This document shows positions 41,613 through 50,358 of a stretch of DNA of 64,000 nucleotides, one piece after another. Both the position numbers and the translations under genes were made by a program. A model generated the notes under the pieces. The model did no database searches. It worked only from the letters and a program-made list of their open reading frames with translations, and was not told where the DNA came from. This DNA is from an uncultured Alphaproteobacteria bacterium (GTDB lineage Bacteria > Pseudomonadota > Alphaproteobacteria > RF32 > CAG-239), in the NCBI GenBank assembly GCA_934255405.1, contig CAKQNT010000006.1, positions 35,278 to 99,277 of the forward strand. The letters run 5' to 3'. Position 1 is the stretch's first letter. Every line of letters begins with the position of its first letter.

Positions 41613-42038
41613 TCAGCTTTTGAGAAAGACTGTCAGATCATGTCCGTTCTCGGCATCTACCAGATAATGTACCGGAGCGCCGATTTTTCCACAATAGAGC
41701 AGATCGCTTATCTCATTGCTCTTTAACAATTCAACTTTTTTGCCATTAGGGGCAAAATGCACCCAGAAAACACTGCGTCCGAGCAGTGTGCGTTTGATAT
41801 AGACATCGCCTTCTTTGGAAAAATAGCAATGCCAAATCTCGTCATCGTAGTCAATGTGCTCATTCAAGAGCAAGAGACCGTCCAAGAGCAAGTGCTCTTT
41901 GGGATTTAGAGAAAAACGCGGCGATAGTTTGACACTAATGGTGTTGGCGCAGCAATCGTCGTGCGGAAAACGTTTGCCGATCAAATAAGCTATTGCAGCA
42001 ACTATAGTGCAAAGCAAAAATGTAATTAAGGTTATCAT
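41613..42038 (-). CDS. Membrane-anchored paralogue A of a three-gene family
   Basis: 141 residues. A membrane helix (about residues 2-20) is followed by SVKLSPRFSLNPKEHLLLDG (about 34-53), YDDEIWHCYFSKEGDVYIKR (about 64-83), VHFAPNGKK and YLVDAENGHDLTVFL at the end. The last motif matches ENGQNLAVTL in paralogue B. All three proteins place a domain of about 110 residues outside or inside the membrane behind one anchor. The family is not one I recognise. Confidence 0.75.
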   Translation of the reverse strand: MITLITFLLCTIVAAIAYLIGKRFPHDDCCANTISVKLSPRFSLNPKEHLLLDGLLLLNEHIDYDDEIWHCYFSKEGDVYIKRTLLGRSVFWVHFAPNGKKVELLKSNEISDLLYCGKIGAPVHYLVDAENGHDLTVFLKS

Positions 42039-42140
42039 AATATAAATTTTTTATGGTTAATAATATATTTGTAATAAAATTTTCTTTATTTTGTGTCTAA
42101 ATATCTGAAATGTCAATAGCAATAAGTTTGGCTGATAATA

Positions 42141-42173
42141 AAAAACGGCAGAAGTTTTAGACTTCTACCGTTT
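42141..42173 (-). terminator. Terminator of the 97-residue membrane protein gene
   Basis: AAACGG-C-AGAAG and CTTCT-A-CCGTTT form a 12-bp stem with one mismatch; the minus-strand side continues in T. Confidence 0.7.
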
Positions 42174-42193
42174 GGGAGTAATGTGATAATCCG

Positions 42194-42487
42194 CTAAAGA
42201 AAACGGAATACAAGATACAGACCGGCGCCAACGATTGCCAATGCGATCATCCAGCCTAATACTGAACCGGTGGCATCTACCTGTTCATCAAACATTGATT
42301 CGGGGGCAATCTTGTGGTGAATGTGAATGTAACAATTCTCCACTATAAACTCTATGACGATAAACGCATAGAAGCCTAAAATGAGTACACCCAGCCAATT
42401 TATTTGAGGAACAATAAAGCAAATTGCGGGAACGGCAATTATTAAGATGCCCAAAAGCAATACCCCAAGACAACTTTCTATTTTCAT
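42194..42487 (-). CDS. Small multi-span membrane protein
   Basis: 97 residues with three hydrophobic segments (about residues 6-27, 31-49 and 74-95). A loop between the second and third contains the histidine cluster CYIHIHHK. Family not recognised. It lies on the same strand as the three paralogues but shares no motif with them. Own terminator downstream. Confidence 0.65.
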   Translation of the reverse strand: MKIESCLGVLLLGILIIAVPAICFIVPQINWLGVLILGFYAFIVIEFIVENCYIHIHHKIAPESMFDEQVDATGSVLGWMIALAIVGAGLYLVFRFL

Positions 42488-42658
42488 AATTATATAATTT
42501 TAAGTAAAACATAAAGATAATTAATTCAGCATAAGATAAGCACAAATTTATGGTTTTGTCAAATTTTATCTACGTCTATATTATGCCGTAACATCTACTT
42601 GTTTTTTGGGAGCGACTGTGTTAGAAGTATTGTGTTATGAACATAAAAGGAGAAGACC

Positions 42659-42910
42659 ATGGATAGCAAGATTGCCATTATCGGAATTATTGTTGAAGAT
42701 ATTGGTTCGGTTGCCGAACTAAACGAAATACTGCATGAGTTCGCTCAATATATTATTGGGCGTATGGGAATTCCTTATAGAGCTAAAAATATGAATATTA
42801 TCAGTGTGGCGATTGATGCTCCGCATGATGTAATCAGCGCGATGGCAGGAAAAATCGGCAATCTGAAAGGCGTTAGTGCAAAGACGGTATATTCCGGTTG
42901 CGATAAATAG
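42659..42910 (+). CDS. TM1266-type iron-only hydrogenase system regulator
   Basis: 83 residues. The ACT-like fold is seen in IAIIGIIVEDIGSVAELNEILHEF (split, about 4-27), QYIIGRMGIPYRAKNMNIISVAIDAP (split, about 29-54) and a C-terminal GVSAKTVYSG. The family is named for its regular occurrence beside hyd maturation genes, and its true biochemical role is not settled. The ATG follows AAAAGGAGAAGACC. hydG starts 56 bases downstream, so both are likely in one transcript. Confidence 0.88.
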   Translation: MDSKIAIIGIIVEDIGSVAELNEILHEFAQYIIGRMGIPYRAKNMNIISVAIDAPHDVISAMAGKIGNLKGVSAKTVYSGCDK

Positions 42911-42966
42911 TTTTTGTTTTAACTGACGGGGAAGAGAAATCTGACCCATAAGAAAGAGGTTTTGAA

Positions 42967-44385
42967 ATGTATGATCCCAAATCGGCTAAAGCCGAAGAAT
43001 TTATTTGCCATGAGGAAATCGTGGATAGTTTGGCGTATGCCGAGGCTAACAAAAACAATGTGGCTCTGATTGATGAAATTTTGGAAAAAGCAAAGTTGCG
43101 TAAGGGCTTGTCTCATCGTGAGGCGATGGTCTTGTTGGACTGCACGCTGGAAGATAAAAATCAGGAAATTTATGCTTTGGCAGAGCAGATAAAAAAAGAT
43201 TTTTATGGCAATCGTATTGTGTTGTTCGCGCCGTTGTATCTCTCCAACTATTGTGTTAATGGTTGTGTATATTGCCCGTATCACGCGATTAATAAGCATA
43301 TAACCCGCAAAAAAATGACTCAAGAAGAAATTCGTCGGGAAGTTATTGCTTTGCAGGATATGGGGCACAAGCGTTTGGCGATTGAGGCGGGAGAAGATCC
43401 GGTAAATAATCCGATTGAGTATATTTTGGAATCTATTAAAACAATATATTCCATCAAGCACAAAAACGGCGCAATTCGTCGTGTTAATGTGAATATTGCC
43501 GCTACCACGGTGGAAAACTATCGCAAACTTCATGAAGCGGGAATCGGCACTTATATCCTGTTTCAGGAAACTTATAATAAAGAATCTTATGAAAAACTGC
43601 ATCCGACCGGACCTAAGCATAATTATGCATATCATACCGAAGCAATGGATCGCGCTATGGAAGGCGGAATCGACGATGTGGGGTTGGGCGTGCTTTATGG
43701 ATTGGAGTCATACCGCTATGAATTTGTCGGGCAACTGATGCATGCTGAGCATTTGGAAGCGGTGCACGGAGTAGGACCGCACACTATCAGTGTGCCAAGA
43801 ATCCGTCGCGCTGATGATATTGATCCGTCAACTTTTGACAATGGCATTGATGATGATACATTTGCCAAGATTGTTGCTTGCATTCGAATTGCCGTGCCTT
43901 ATACCGGTATGATTGTTTCGACCCGTGAAAGCCAAAAATCTCGCGAACGCGTGTTGCATTTGGGAATCTCGCAAATCAGCGGCGGATCGCGCACCAGTGT
44001 TGGCGGATATGACAAGCCGGAGCCTGAAGATGAAAATTCAGCACAATTTGATGTGAGTGATAAGCGAACTTTGGACGAGATAATCTATTGGTTGATGAGC
44101 ATGGGATATGTGCCGAGCTTTTGCACCGCGTGCTATAGAGAAGGGCGCACCGGAGATAGATTTATGGAGCTTTGCAAATCTAAACAAATTCAGAACTGTT
44201 GCCATCCTAATGCGTTGCTGACTCTTAAGGAATATCTAACTGATTATGCCTCGGACAAGACCAAAGAACTTGGAAACCTGATGATTCAGTCAGAGTTGGG
44301 CAAAATTCCAAAGGAAAAAGTCCGCGAACTTGTAGTTAAACATTTGAGTGAAATTGAAAATGGACAAAGAGACTTCCGCTTCTAA
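42967..44385 (+). CDS. hydG: [FeFe] hydrogenase H-cluster radical SAM maturase HydG
   Basis: 472 residues. HydG splits tyrosine to CO and cyanide, which become ligands of the H-cluster precursor. The radical-SAM motif CVNGCVYC (Cys96, 100 and 103) is present. A C-terminal CTAC followed 22 residues later by Cys provides the second iron-sulfur cluster that separates HydG from ThiH. Length and the TM1266-like neighbour agree. HydE, HydF and the hydrogenase itself are not in the window. The end overlaps the U32 peptidase gene. Confidence 0.95.
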   Translation: MYDPKSAKAEEFICHEEIVDSLAYAEANKNNVALIDEILEKAKLRKGLSHREAMVLLDCTLEDKNQEIYALAEQIKKDFYGNRIVLFAPLYLSNYCVNGCVYCPYHAINKHITRKKMTQEEIRREVIALQDMGHKRLAIEAGEDPVNNPIEYILESIKTIYSIKHKNGAIRRVNVNIAATTVENYRKLHEAGIGTYILFQETYNKESYEKLHPTGPKHNYAYHTEAMDRAMEGGIDDVGLGVLYGLESYRYEFVGQLMHAEHLEAVHGVGPHTISVPRIRRADDIDPSTFDNGIDDDTFAKIVACIRIAVPYTGMIVSTRESQKSRERVLHLGISQISGGSRTSVGGYDKPEPEDENSAQFDVSDKRTLDEIIYWLMSMGYVPSFCTACYREGRTGDRFMELCKSKQIQNCCHPNALLTLKEYLTDYASDKTKELGNLMIQSELGKIPKEKVRELVVKHLSEIENGQRDFRF

Positions 44386-46648
44386 AGCCAGAACCGAATT
44401 GTTGGCGCCGGCCGGAGATATTGAGGCCGGTTATGCCGCATTGTATTATGGGGCAGACGCCATATATTTGGGGCTGCAACAGTTTTCGGCGCGAGCTACC
44501 GCGACTAATTTTGATGAGGAAAACCTTAATCGCTTTGTCGGCTATGCGCATTCTTTGAACCGCAAGGTATATGTGACGGTAAACACTGTGGTACAAGAGA
44601 GCGAGTTGCCGGATTTGCTGTCTACGCTGGATATTTGTTCTCGTTGCGGTGTCGATGGTTTGATTATTCAGGATTTGGGAGTGGCAAGAATCGTGCGTGA
44701 AAGCTATCCGGAGTTGGAAATGCACGCCAGCACGCAAATGGCGGTGCACAACAAGGAAGGCGCTTTGGCTTTGCAAAAGCTGGGATTCTCACGCGTGGTG
44801 GTAGCCAGAGAATTGACACTGCCGGAAATCAGGGAGATTGCGGCAATTCCTAATCTGGAAACCGAGGCTTTTGTTCATGGGGCGTTGTGTTATTCTTACA
44901 GCGGATTGTGTTTGTTTTCTTCAATGGAGAGCGGTCGCAGCGCCAATCGGGGTAAGTGCTTGTATCCTTGTCGGGCAGAATTTGATGGAGAGGCCGGAAA
45001 AGCACACTATTTTTCAATGAAAGATATGGCGTTGCAGACCGATGTGCTCAAGATGCCGGTGACTTCGCTGAAAATTGAAGGACGCAAGAAAACGGCGTTG
45101 TATGTGGCCGCGGTAACCGATTATTATCGGCGCCTTCTAGATGGTAAAGATGTGGGCAACGGAGCGGAAAATATTAAACAAATATTCTCTCGTCCGTGGT
45201 GCAAATTTCATTTTAATGGTCGCGATAAAGCGGTAATTGAACGCAATTTTGTCGGGCATCGAGGTTTGTCGGTGGGCAAAATCGAACGTTTGGGCAAAAG
45301 AAGCATTGTTTTTCATACCAAGCACAATATCGGGCGCTATGATGGCTTGCAAATTGAGATTCCCGGAATGGAGAAGCCGTTTGGTTTTTCGGTCCAGCAG
45401 CTGAAAGAAAACGGTAAAAATGTTTTTGAGGCAAAAACAGGGCAGGAGGTTGAAATCGGTTTGCCGCCACAGACACCGGAGTTGACAAAAGGAATGGAGC
45501 TTTATTTGGCGTCTTCTACCGCAGTGAAAGGCGCTTATGATTATACCAAACCCAAACCGAATGAATATCTGCAGAAGCCCGAAGTTAATGTAAAAGTTGA
45601 AGTTACTTCTAATAACATATTGGCAAAGTGCAATAATTTATCGGTTAAACTCAATGGCAATTTTGCTCCGGCAGAATATCCGGAAAAAGTTGCGGAAGCT
45701 GCGAAAAAATCTTTTGCTAAAGACGGAGATGCGGCGATAAAATTGGGAAGATTGGAGATAGAAAATCCGCAAAATTTGTTTGTGCCGGTTTCGGTGATGA
45801 ATGAATTGCGGCGGCAATTATATTCGCAAATCGAGCCGGAGAATAAACACGGAAAACTGCCCGCGGCTGGTAATCCGGCTAAGGTTGATAAAACTCAATG
45901 GATTATCCGCACTGATGACATAACAAATTTGGCGGATATTGACTTGAACGAGGTTGCAGAAATAGAAGTTTTGCTGAATGAGAATTTTGATATCTCGGTT
46001 CTGCAACAATTGCCCAAAAACAAAATCCGTCTGGTGTTGCCGGCGGTTAATCGTCGAGTTGGGGTTTGGAAACCATTAATTGAAAAACTGTTGGCGCAAG
46101 GTTTTTGCAAATGGACAATTGGAAATTATTGGGGTAGAGAAGTCTTGCCGGAAAAAGGCATTGATTTGGCATTCGACGCTCCTTTGTATATGCTTAATAC
46201 GCAAGCCGTTGTTATGGCGAAGCAAATGGGAGCAACCAGAGCTAATTTGGCGGCGGAAGACACCTTGGCTAATATGCAAGCTCTGACCCGACAAGCGCCA
46301 CTGCCGATGGTTTTGGATATATATGCCGATATGCCGTTGTTTAGAAGCGCCGCTTGTATTCGCACCAATGAATGCAAGGTTTGTCCGCGGGGCATCCGTT
46401 GGCTCAATCTGCGTAAAGAGGGTAGAGAATATGAGGCGCTTTCCAAGGATTGTCAAATTATGCTGTTTGACAAGCGTCCTTATTGTTTGAGTGAATATGC
46501 TCAAGCAATTAATCCGGCATACTATAGGGTTAGTTTTGCATATAAGAAATACACTGCAAGCCAAGCCGCCGCAATCTGGAGCAAAATGCGCAAATTTGAG
46601 AGCTTGTCGGATTCATATTGCGGCAATTTGGCGCGCGGCGTAATATAG
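44360..46648 (+). CDS. U32 family peptidase (RlhA-like)
   Basis: 762 residues from the ATG at 44360; GTG at 44348 would add four residues. The U32 signature lies in EAFVHGALCYSYSGLCLFSS (about residues 171-190), followed by RGKCLYPCR, and a C-terminal cysteine set (CIRTNECKVCPRG, about 663-675). Those cysteines are the conserved cluster-type set of U32 proteins. Many U32 proteins act in RNA modification or are of unknown activity rather than proteases; the two-part architecture resembles E. coli RlhA, which hydroxylates 23S rRNA. The gene overlaps the end of hydG by 26 bases. Confidence 0.85.
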   Translation: MDKETSASKARTELLAPAGDIEAGYAALYYGADAIYLGLQQFSARATATNFDEENLNRFVGYAHSLNRKVYVTVNTVVQESELPDLLSTLDICSRCGVDGLIIQDLGVARIVRESYPELEMHASTQMAVHNKEGALALQKLGFSRVVVARELTLPEIREIAAIPNLETEAFVHGALCYSYSGLCLFSSMESGRSANRGKCLYPCRAEFDGEAGKAHYFSMKDMALQTDVLKMPVTSLKIEGRKKTALYVAAVTDYYRRLLDGKDVGNGAENIKQIFSRPWCKFHFNGRDKAVIERNFVGHRGLSVGKIERLGKRSIVFHTKHNIGRYDGLQIEIPGMEKPFGFSVQQLKENGKNVFEAKTGQEVEIGLPPQTPELTKGMELYLASSTAVKGAYDYTKPKPNEYLQKPEVNVKVEVTSNNILAKCNNLSVKLNGNFAPAEYPEKVAEAAKKSFAKDGDAAIKLGRLEIENPQNLFVPVSVMNELRRQLYSQIEPENKHGKLPAAGNPAKVDKTQWIIRTDDITNLADIDLNEVAEIEVLLNENFDISVLQQLPKNKIRLVLPAVNRRVGVWKPLIEKLLAQGFCKWTIGNYWGREVLPEKGIDLAFDAPLYMLNTQAVVMAKQMGATRANLAAEDTLANMQALTRQAPLPMVLDIYADMPLFRSAACIRTNECKVCPRGIRWLNLRKEGREYEALSKDCQIMLFDKRPYCLSEYAQAINPAYYRVSFAYKKYTASQAAAIWSKMRKFESLSDSYCGNLARGVI

Positions 46649-46650
46649 AC

Positions 46651-48036
46651 TTATTCCGCCGGAGCGTTGCAAAGATAGTTTTCCGCATGCATGTAGGCTT
46701 TGAGCCGTCCACCGCTAAAATGGCGGACGGTCAGCCAATAGCCGATACTTACAACCAAACCCGCACCTAACCAGGCAATCGGACTGGCATAGAATAATCC
46801 GGTATAACCTATTTGTTGCGCCAGCCAAATGGCCGCAAGTGAGCGCATAACCAGTTCCACAAAGCCGGCAAGCAAGGGAATCCAAGAACGCCCGATACCT
46901 TGGAGGGTATTGCGGAAGACAAAAATCATACCTAAGAAGAAATAGAACAGGGTGCTGATATCCAAATATTGGCGACCGATATTAACAACCTCTTCATTGT
47001 TGCCGCGGATAAACATACCGATAATTTGCTCGCCGCCAAATCTGACAGATAGGGCAATTATGGTGCTAAAGCCCAACGACATCAGCGCGGAATAGCGAAC
47101 TCCCTGACGGACTCTGGTGAATTTGCCGGCGCCCCAGTTTTGGGCAGAAAAAGTTGCCATTGCCAAACCAATCGCCAAAAGCGGTTGGGTTGCGAGTTGT
47201 TCTACTCTGAGAGCCGCAGTCATGCCGGCAATAACAGAGGGACCAAAGGAATTGCAAACAGCTTGCAGAATCAAAATGCCCAAAGACAATATTGCAAATT
47301 GCAACGCCATGGGAATGGCAACATATAAATGCTCTTTCATAAAATTCGGATTGTATTTCCAATCTTTTTTGGAGAGGTGAAGAATGGGAAATTTCTTTTC
47401 TATATATAATATACAGGCAATAACCGATAAGGTTACGGCAATGCAGGTTCCGGTAGCGGAGCCGGCAACTCCCATGCGGCAGACATAAATCAGAAAAAGA
47501 TTAAGCGCAACATTGACGATTGAAGAAAACATTAAGAAATAAAGCGGAGTTTTGCTATCGCCAACCGCGCGGATAAAGCCTGAGAGTAAGTTGAAAAACA
47601 CAATCATTACCAAACTTCCGGAGAGGATAAGCATGAATGTATAGGCATCTTCCATAATCTCTGAAGGGACATTCATAAGTCTTAGAAGCGGACGCAATGA
47701 AAGCATAAGTGAGAGCGCAATAAAGAGACTAAGCGCAACAGAGGCTATCAGACTGTGAGTGACAGATGAACGCAATCCTTTGTAGTCTTTGGCTCCAAAA
47801 CGCTGTGCCGTTATTACGGTAAGTCCGCCGGTGAAGCCAAAGGCAATCAGCAGAAACACAAAAAACACCGGTGCGGTTGCGCCAACAGCGGCAAGAGCAT
47901 TAATACCAAGCAACTTGCCAACAATAACAATATCTGAAAGATTATAAAGCTGCTGAAAAATATTGCCGATAAGCAACGGAATTGCAAATTTAACTATTAA
48001 TTTAGTCGGGTTTCCGACTGTCATATCCTGAATCAT
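46651..48036 (-). CDS. MATE family efflux transporter
   Basis: 461 residues with twelve hydrophobic segments. Typical elements are an N-terminal PTKLIVKFAIPLLIGNIFQQLYNLSDIVIVG pattern (split over about 10-40) and the repeated second half starting at about residue 235. It would export cationic compounds or drugs using Na+ or H+. It ends two bases from the convergent U32 gene. Substrate unknown. Confidence 0.92.
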   Translation of the reverse strand: MIQDMTVGNPTKLIVKFAIPLLIGNIFQQLYNLSDIVIVGKLLGINALAAVGATAPVFFVFLLIAFGFTGGLTVITAQRFGAKDYKGLRSSVTHSLIASVALSLFIALSLMLSLRPLLRLMNVPSEIMEDAYTFMLILSGSLVMIVFFNLLSGFIRAVGDSKTPLYFLMFSSIVNVALNLFLIYVCRMGVAGSATGTCIAVTLSVIACILYIEKKFPILHLSKKDWKYNPNFMKEHLYVAIPMALQFAILSLGILILQAVCNSFGPSVIAGMTAALRVEQLATQPLLAIGLAMATFSAQNWGAGKFTRVRQGVRYSALMSLGFSTIIALSVRFGGEQIIGMFIRGNNEEVVNIGRQYLDISTLFYFFLGMIFVFRNTLQGIGRSWIPLLAGFVELVMRSLAAIWLAQQIGYTGLFYASPIAWLGAGLVVSIGYWLTVRHFSGGRLKAYMHAENYLCNAPAE

Positions 48037-48218
48037 CTATATACCTCATTTTACAAACCGAGACAATCTATATCTGTATGCCGCAAATGTAAAGAGCCTT
48101 ATAACAATATTTTTCAGTTTTAATATAGTCAAAAATCCGCGTTTGTTTACTATTGTTTAAATATTTGGATTTTAGGATTATTTACAGTTTGGTTTTTAAC
48201 TTTCGAAAGGTAAAAAAA

Positions 48219-49379
48219 ATGGCTTATCGTTTTATTTTGAATGAAACCAGTTATCACGGGCATGGGGCAGTCAATGAGATTGTTACCGAAGTAAAATCAA
48301 GAGGTTTTAAGAAAGCGCTGATTGTTACCGACGCTGATTTGGTAAAGTTTAAGGTGGTTAAAAAAGTTACCGATTTGTTAGATAAAAACAAGATGGCTTA
48401 TGAAGTGTTTGACAAAGTAAAAGCCAATCCGAGCGTTGAAGTGGTGCAGGAAGGCGTCAAAGCTTTTAAGAAAGCCAAGGCTGATTATATGATTGCTATC
48501 GGCGGCGGTTCTCCGCAAGATACGGCCAAAGGTATCGGTATTATCATCAATAATCCGGAGTTTGCCGATGTTGTATCTTTGGAAGGCGTTGCGCCGACCA
48601 AAAATAAGAGTGTGCCGGTGATTGCCGTTGCCACCACCGCCGGAACAGCAGCCGAAACCACCATTAACTATGTGATTACCGATGAGAAAAAACGTCGCAA
48701 GTTTGTTTGTGTGGATCCGCACGATATTCCGGTTGTGGCGGTTGTTGATCCGGATATGATGTCTTCTATGCCCAAAGGGTTGACTGCCGCTACCGGTATG
48801 GATGCTTTGACTCACGCAATTGAGGGATATACAACTTTGGCGGCTTGGGAGTTGGCGGATACTCTGAATTTGAAAGCAATTGAGTTGATTGCTAAAAATC
48901 TGCGCAAGGCGGTTGAAAATGATCCCGACGGACGCGAGGGCATGGCTTTGGGGCAGTATGTTACCGGTATGGCGTTTTCTAATGTCGGCTTGGGCGTGGT
49001 TCATGGTATGGCTCATCCGTTGTCAGCGTTTTATAATACTCCGCATGGCATAGCTAATGCGGTTTTGCTGCCGTATGTGATGGAATTTAATGCTCCATAC
49101 ACCGGAACCAAATTTCGCGAGATTGCCCGCGCAATGGGAGTGAAAAATGTTGATAAGATGAAACAAGCCGAATATCGCGAAGCGGCAATTAAAGCGGTTA
49201 AGAAACTGAAAAAAGACGTTAATATTCCTAAGACACTGAAAGAAATCGGTGTTAAAAAAGAAGACTTGGAAGCTTTGGCAGATGCGGCGATGGCTGATGT
49301 CTGCACCGGCGGAAATCCGCGTCCGTGCACCAAAGAATTGGTTTTGGAAGTTTATAAAAAAGCCTATAGCGGCAAATAA
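48219..49379 (+). CDS. fucO: Iron-containing alcohol dehydrogenase, FucO type
   Basis: 386 residues from the ATG at 48219, chosen for CGAAAGG eight bases upstream; a frame 22 codons longer exists. The NAD-binding motif GGGSPQD lies at about residues 98-104. Iron ligands are in GMDALTHAIEGY (about 195-206) and GVVHGMAHPLSAFYNTPHG (about 258-276, three His). Length and the near-identical motif set fit lactaldehyde/1,2-propanediol reductase, but other primary alcohols are possible. Suggests fermentation of deoxysugars or aldehyde disposal. Terminator follows. Confidence 0.9.
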   Translation: MAYRFILNETSYHGHGAVNEIVTEVKSRGFKKALIVTDADLVKFKVVKKVTDLLDKNKMAYEVFDKVKANPSVEVVQEGVKAFKKAKADYMIAIGGGSPQDTAKGIGIIINNPEFADVVSLEGVAPTKNKSVPVIAVATTAGTAAETTINYVITDEKKRRKFVCVDPHDIPVVAVVDPDMMSSMPKGLTAATGMDALTHAIEGYTTLAAWELADTLNLKAIELIAKNLRKAVENDPDGREGMALGQYVTGMAFSNVGLGVVHGMAHPLSAFYNTPHGIANAVLLPYVMEFNAPYTGTKFREIARAMGVKNVDKMKQAEYREAAIKAVKKLKKDVNIPKTLKEIGVKKEDLEALADAAMADVCTGGNPRPCTKELVLEVYKKAYSGK

Positions 49380-49398
49380 TTGTTTCCGCTTTCTATTG

Positions 49399-49428
49399 CA
49401 GCCCTGCCGCTTGACAGGGCTGTTTTTT
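49399..49428 (+). terminator. Intrinsic terminator of fucO
   Basis: CAGCCCTG (49399-49406), 8-base loop, CAGGGCTG (49415-49422), TTTTTT. Confidence 0.9.
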
Positions 49429-49499
49429 GTGGGTAACCTAAAGATAATAGTCGCTTTTGGGTAAATATAACCTACAATTTTTGTATCGGAGGTGGCAAA

Positions 49500-50066
49500 A
49501 TGAGAGCAGACTTGAACAAATTTGCAATGCCCGAAAAGATTGTCGGGCAAATGGTGGTGTTGGTGCCGCGCAATCATCAGTATGACGCGAAAATCTGGGA
49601 ACTGATTGATGGTTCCAGGGCGTTTTTGCGGCCGTATCTGTTTTGGGTAGACGACACAAAGTCTGTAGCTGATGTAAGTAAAATCAGCGAGATGTTTTTT
49701 GCCGCCTTTACAGAGAGCAAATATTTTGAATATGTGTTTTTGGACAAGCAAAGCGGTCGATTGGTCGGGGCAGGCGGCGCGCATACAATTGACTATGAGC
49801 GCAGAGTGGCAGAACTGGGGTATTATCGTGATGTTGAGTCTGGCGGACACGGCTATGTTTCAGAGGCTGTAGCTTTGTTGAGCCAAGAGCTGTTTGCTAA
49901 AGGAATCCACCGATTGGTGATAAGGTGCGATGTTGAAAATTTGGCCTCGGCAGAAGTGGCTAAACGCAGTGGATTTGTTTGTGAGGGAATTGCTAAAGAC
50001 GGAATCTATGGGTATGGCGAATATCATGATGAATATGTTTTTGCCAGGATTAATAAGGAGGAATAA
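49500..50066 (+). CDS. GNAT acetyltransferase, RimJ/RimL type
   Basis: 188 residues. The acetyl-CoA-binding motif is in LGYYRDVESGGHGYVSEAV (about residues 108-126), and the C-terminal part has RLVIRCDVENLASAEVAKRSGFVCEG (split, about 138-163), both typical of ribosomal-protein N-acetyltransferase relatives. The ATG follows CGGAGGTGG. Target not known. The next gene begins two bases behind it. Confidence 0.9.
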   Translation: MRADLNKFAMPEKIVGQMVVLVPRNHQYDAKIWELIDGSRAFLRPYLFWVDDTKSVADVSKISEMFFAAFTESKYFEYVFLDKQSGRLVGAGGAHTIDYERRVAELGYYRDVESGGHGYVSEAVALLSQELFAKGIHRLVIRCDVENLASAEVAKRSGFVCEGIAKDGIYGYGEYHDEYVFARINKEE

Positions 50067-50067
50067 A

Positions 50068-50358
50068 ATGCGCGAGTTTGTATTAGTTCTGTTGGTTGGA
50101 ATATTCCTAAGCACCAGCGCCTTGGCATTGGTCGAGATTGAAGATGAAGACGGGCAAACCTGGGAATGCAATGGTAGAGATTGTTATCGTGAAAACAAAA
50201 CTCAAGATGAATTTGACAGCTGGCTCAAAGATAGCAAGGGTTTGGAAGGAAACAAAATGACCGGTGATCCGTTGGCAATGCCTGCTAAAAAAGCCGGCAA
50301 TGATTCGTTGTCAATGCCGGCAAAAAAGGCAAACAGCAAAGATCCGTTGGCTTTTTAG
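50068..50358 (+). CDS. Small secreted protein with a repeated C-terminal motif
   Basis: 96 residues from the ATG at 50068 (GAGGAATAAA upstream). The signal peptide is about residues 1-20 (VLLVGIFLSTSALA). The mature part begins acidic (EIEDEDGQTWECNGRDCYRE, with two Cys) and ends with three near-copies of a ten-residue motif, DPLAMPAKKA, DSLSMPAKKA and DPLAF, separated by short linkers. Function unknown. It ends inside the last four bases of the convergent amidohydrolase gene. Confidence 0.75.
   Translation: MREFVLVLLVGIFLSTSALALVEIEDEDGQTWECNGRDCYRENKTQDEFDSWLKDSKGLEGNKMTGDPLAMPAKKAGNDSLSMPAKKANSKDPLAF

Noticed and set aside
42967..44385. Thiamine synthesis protein ThiH
   Set aside because: Same superfamily, but the C-terminal CxxC-x22-C cluster motif and the TM1266-type neighbour point to HydG; no thiamine genes are nearby.
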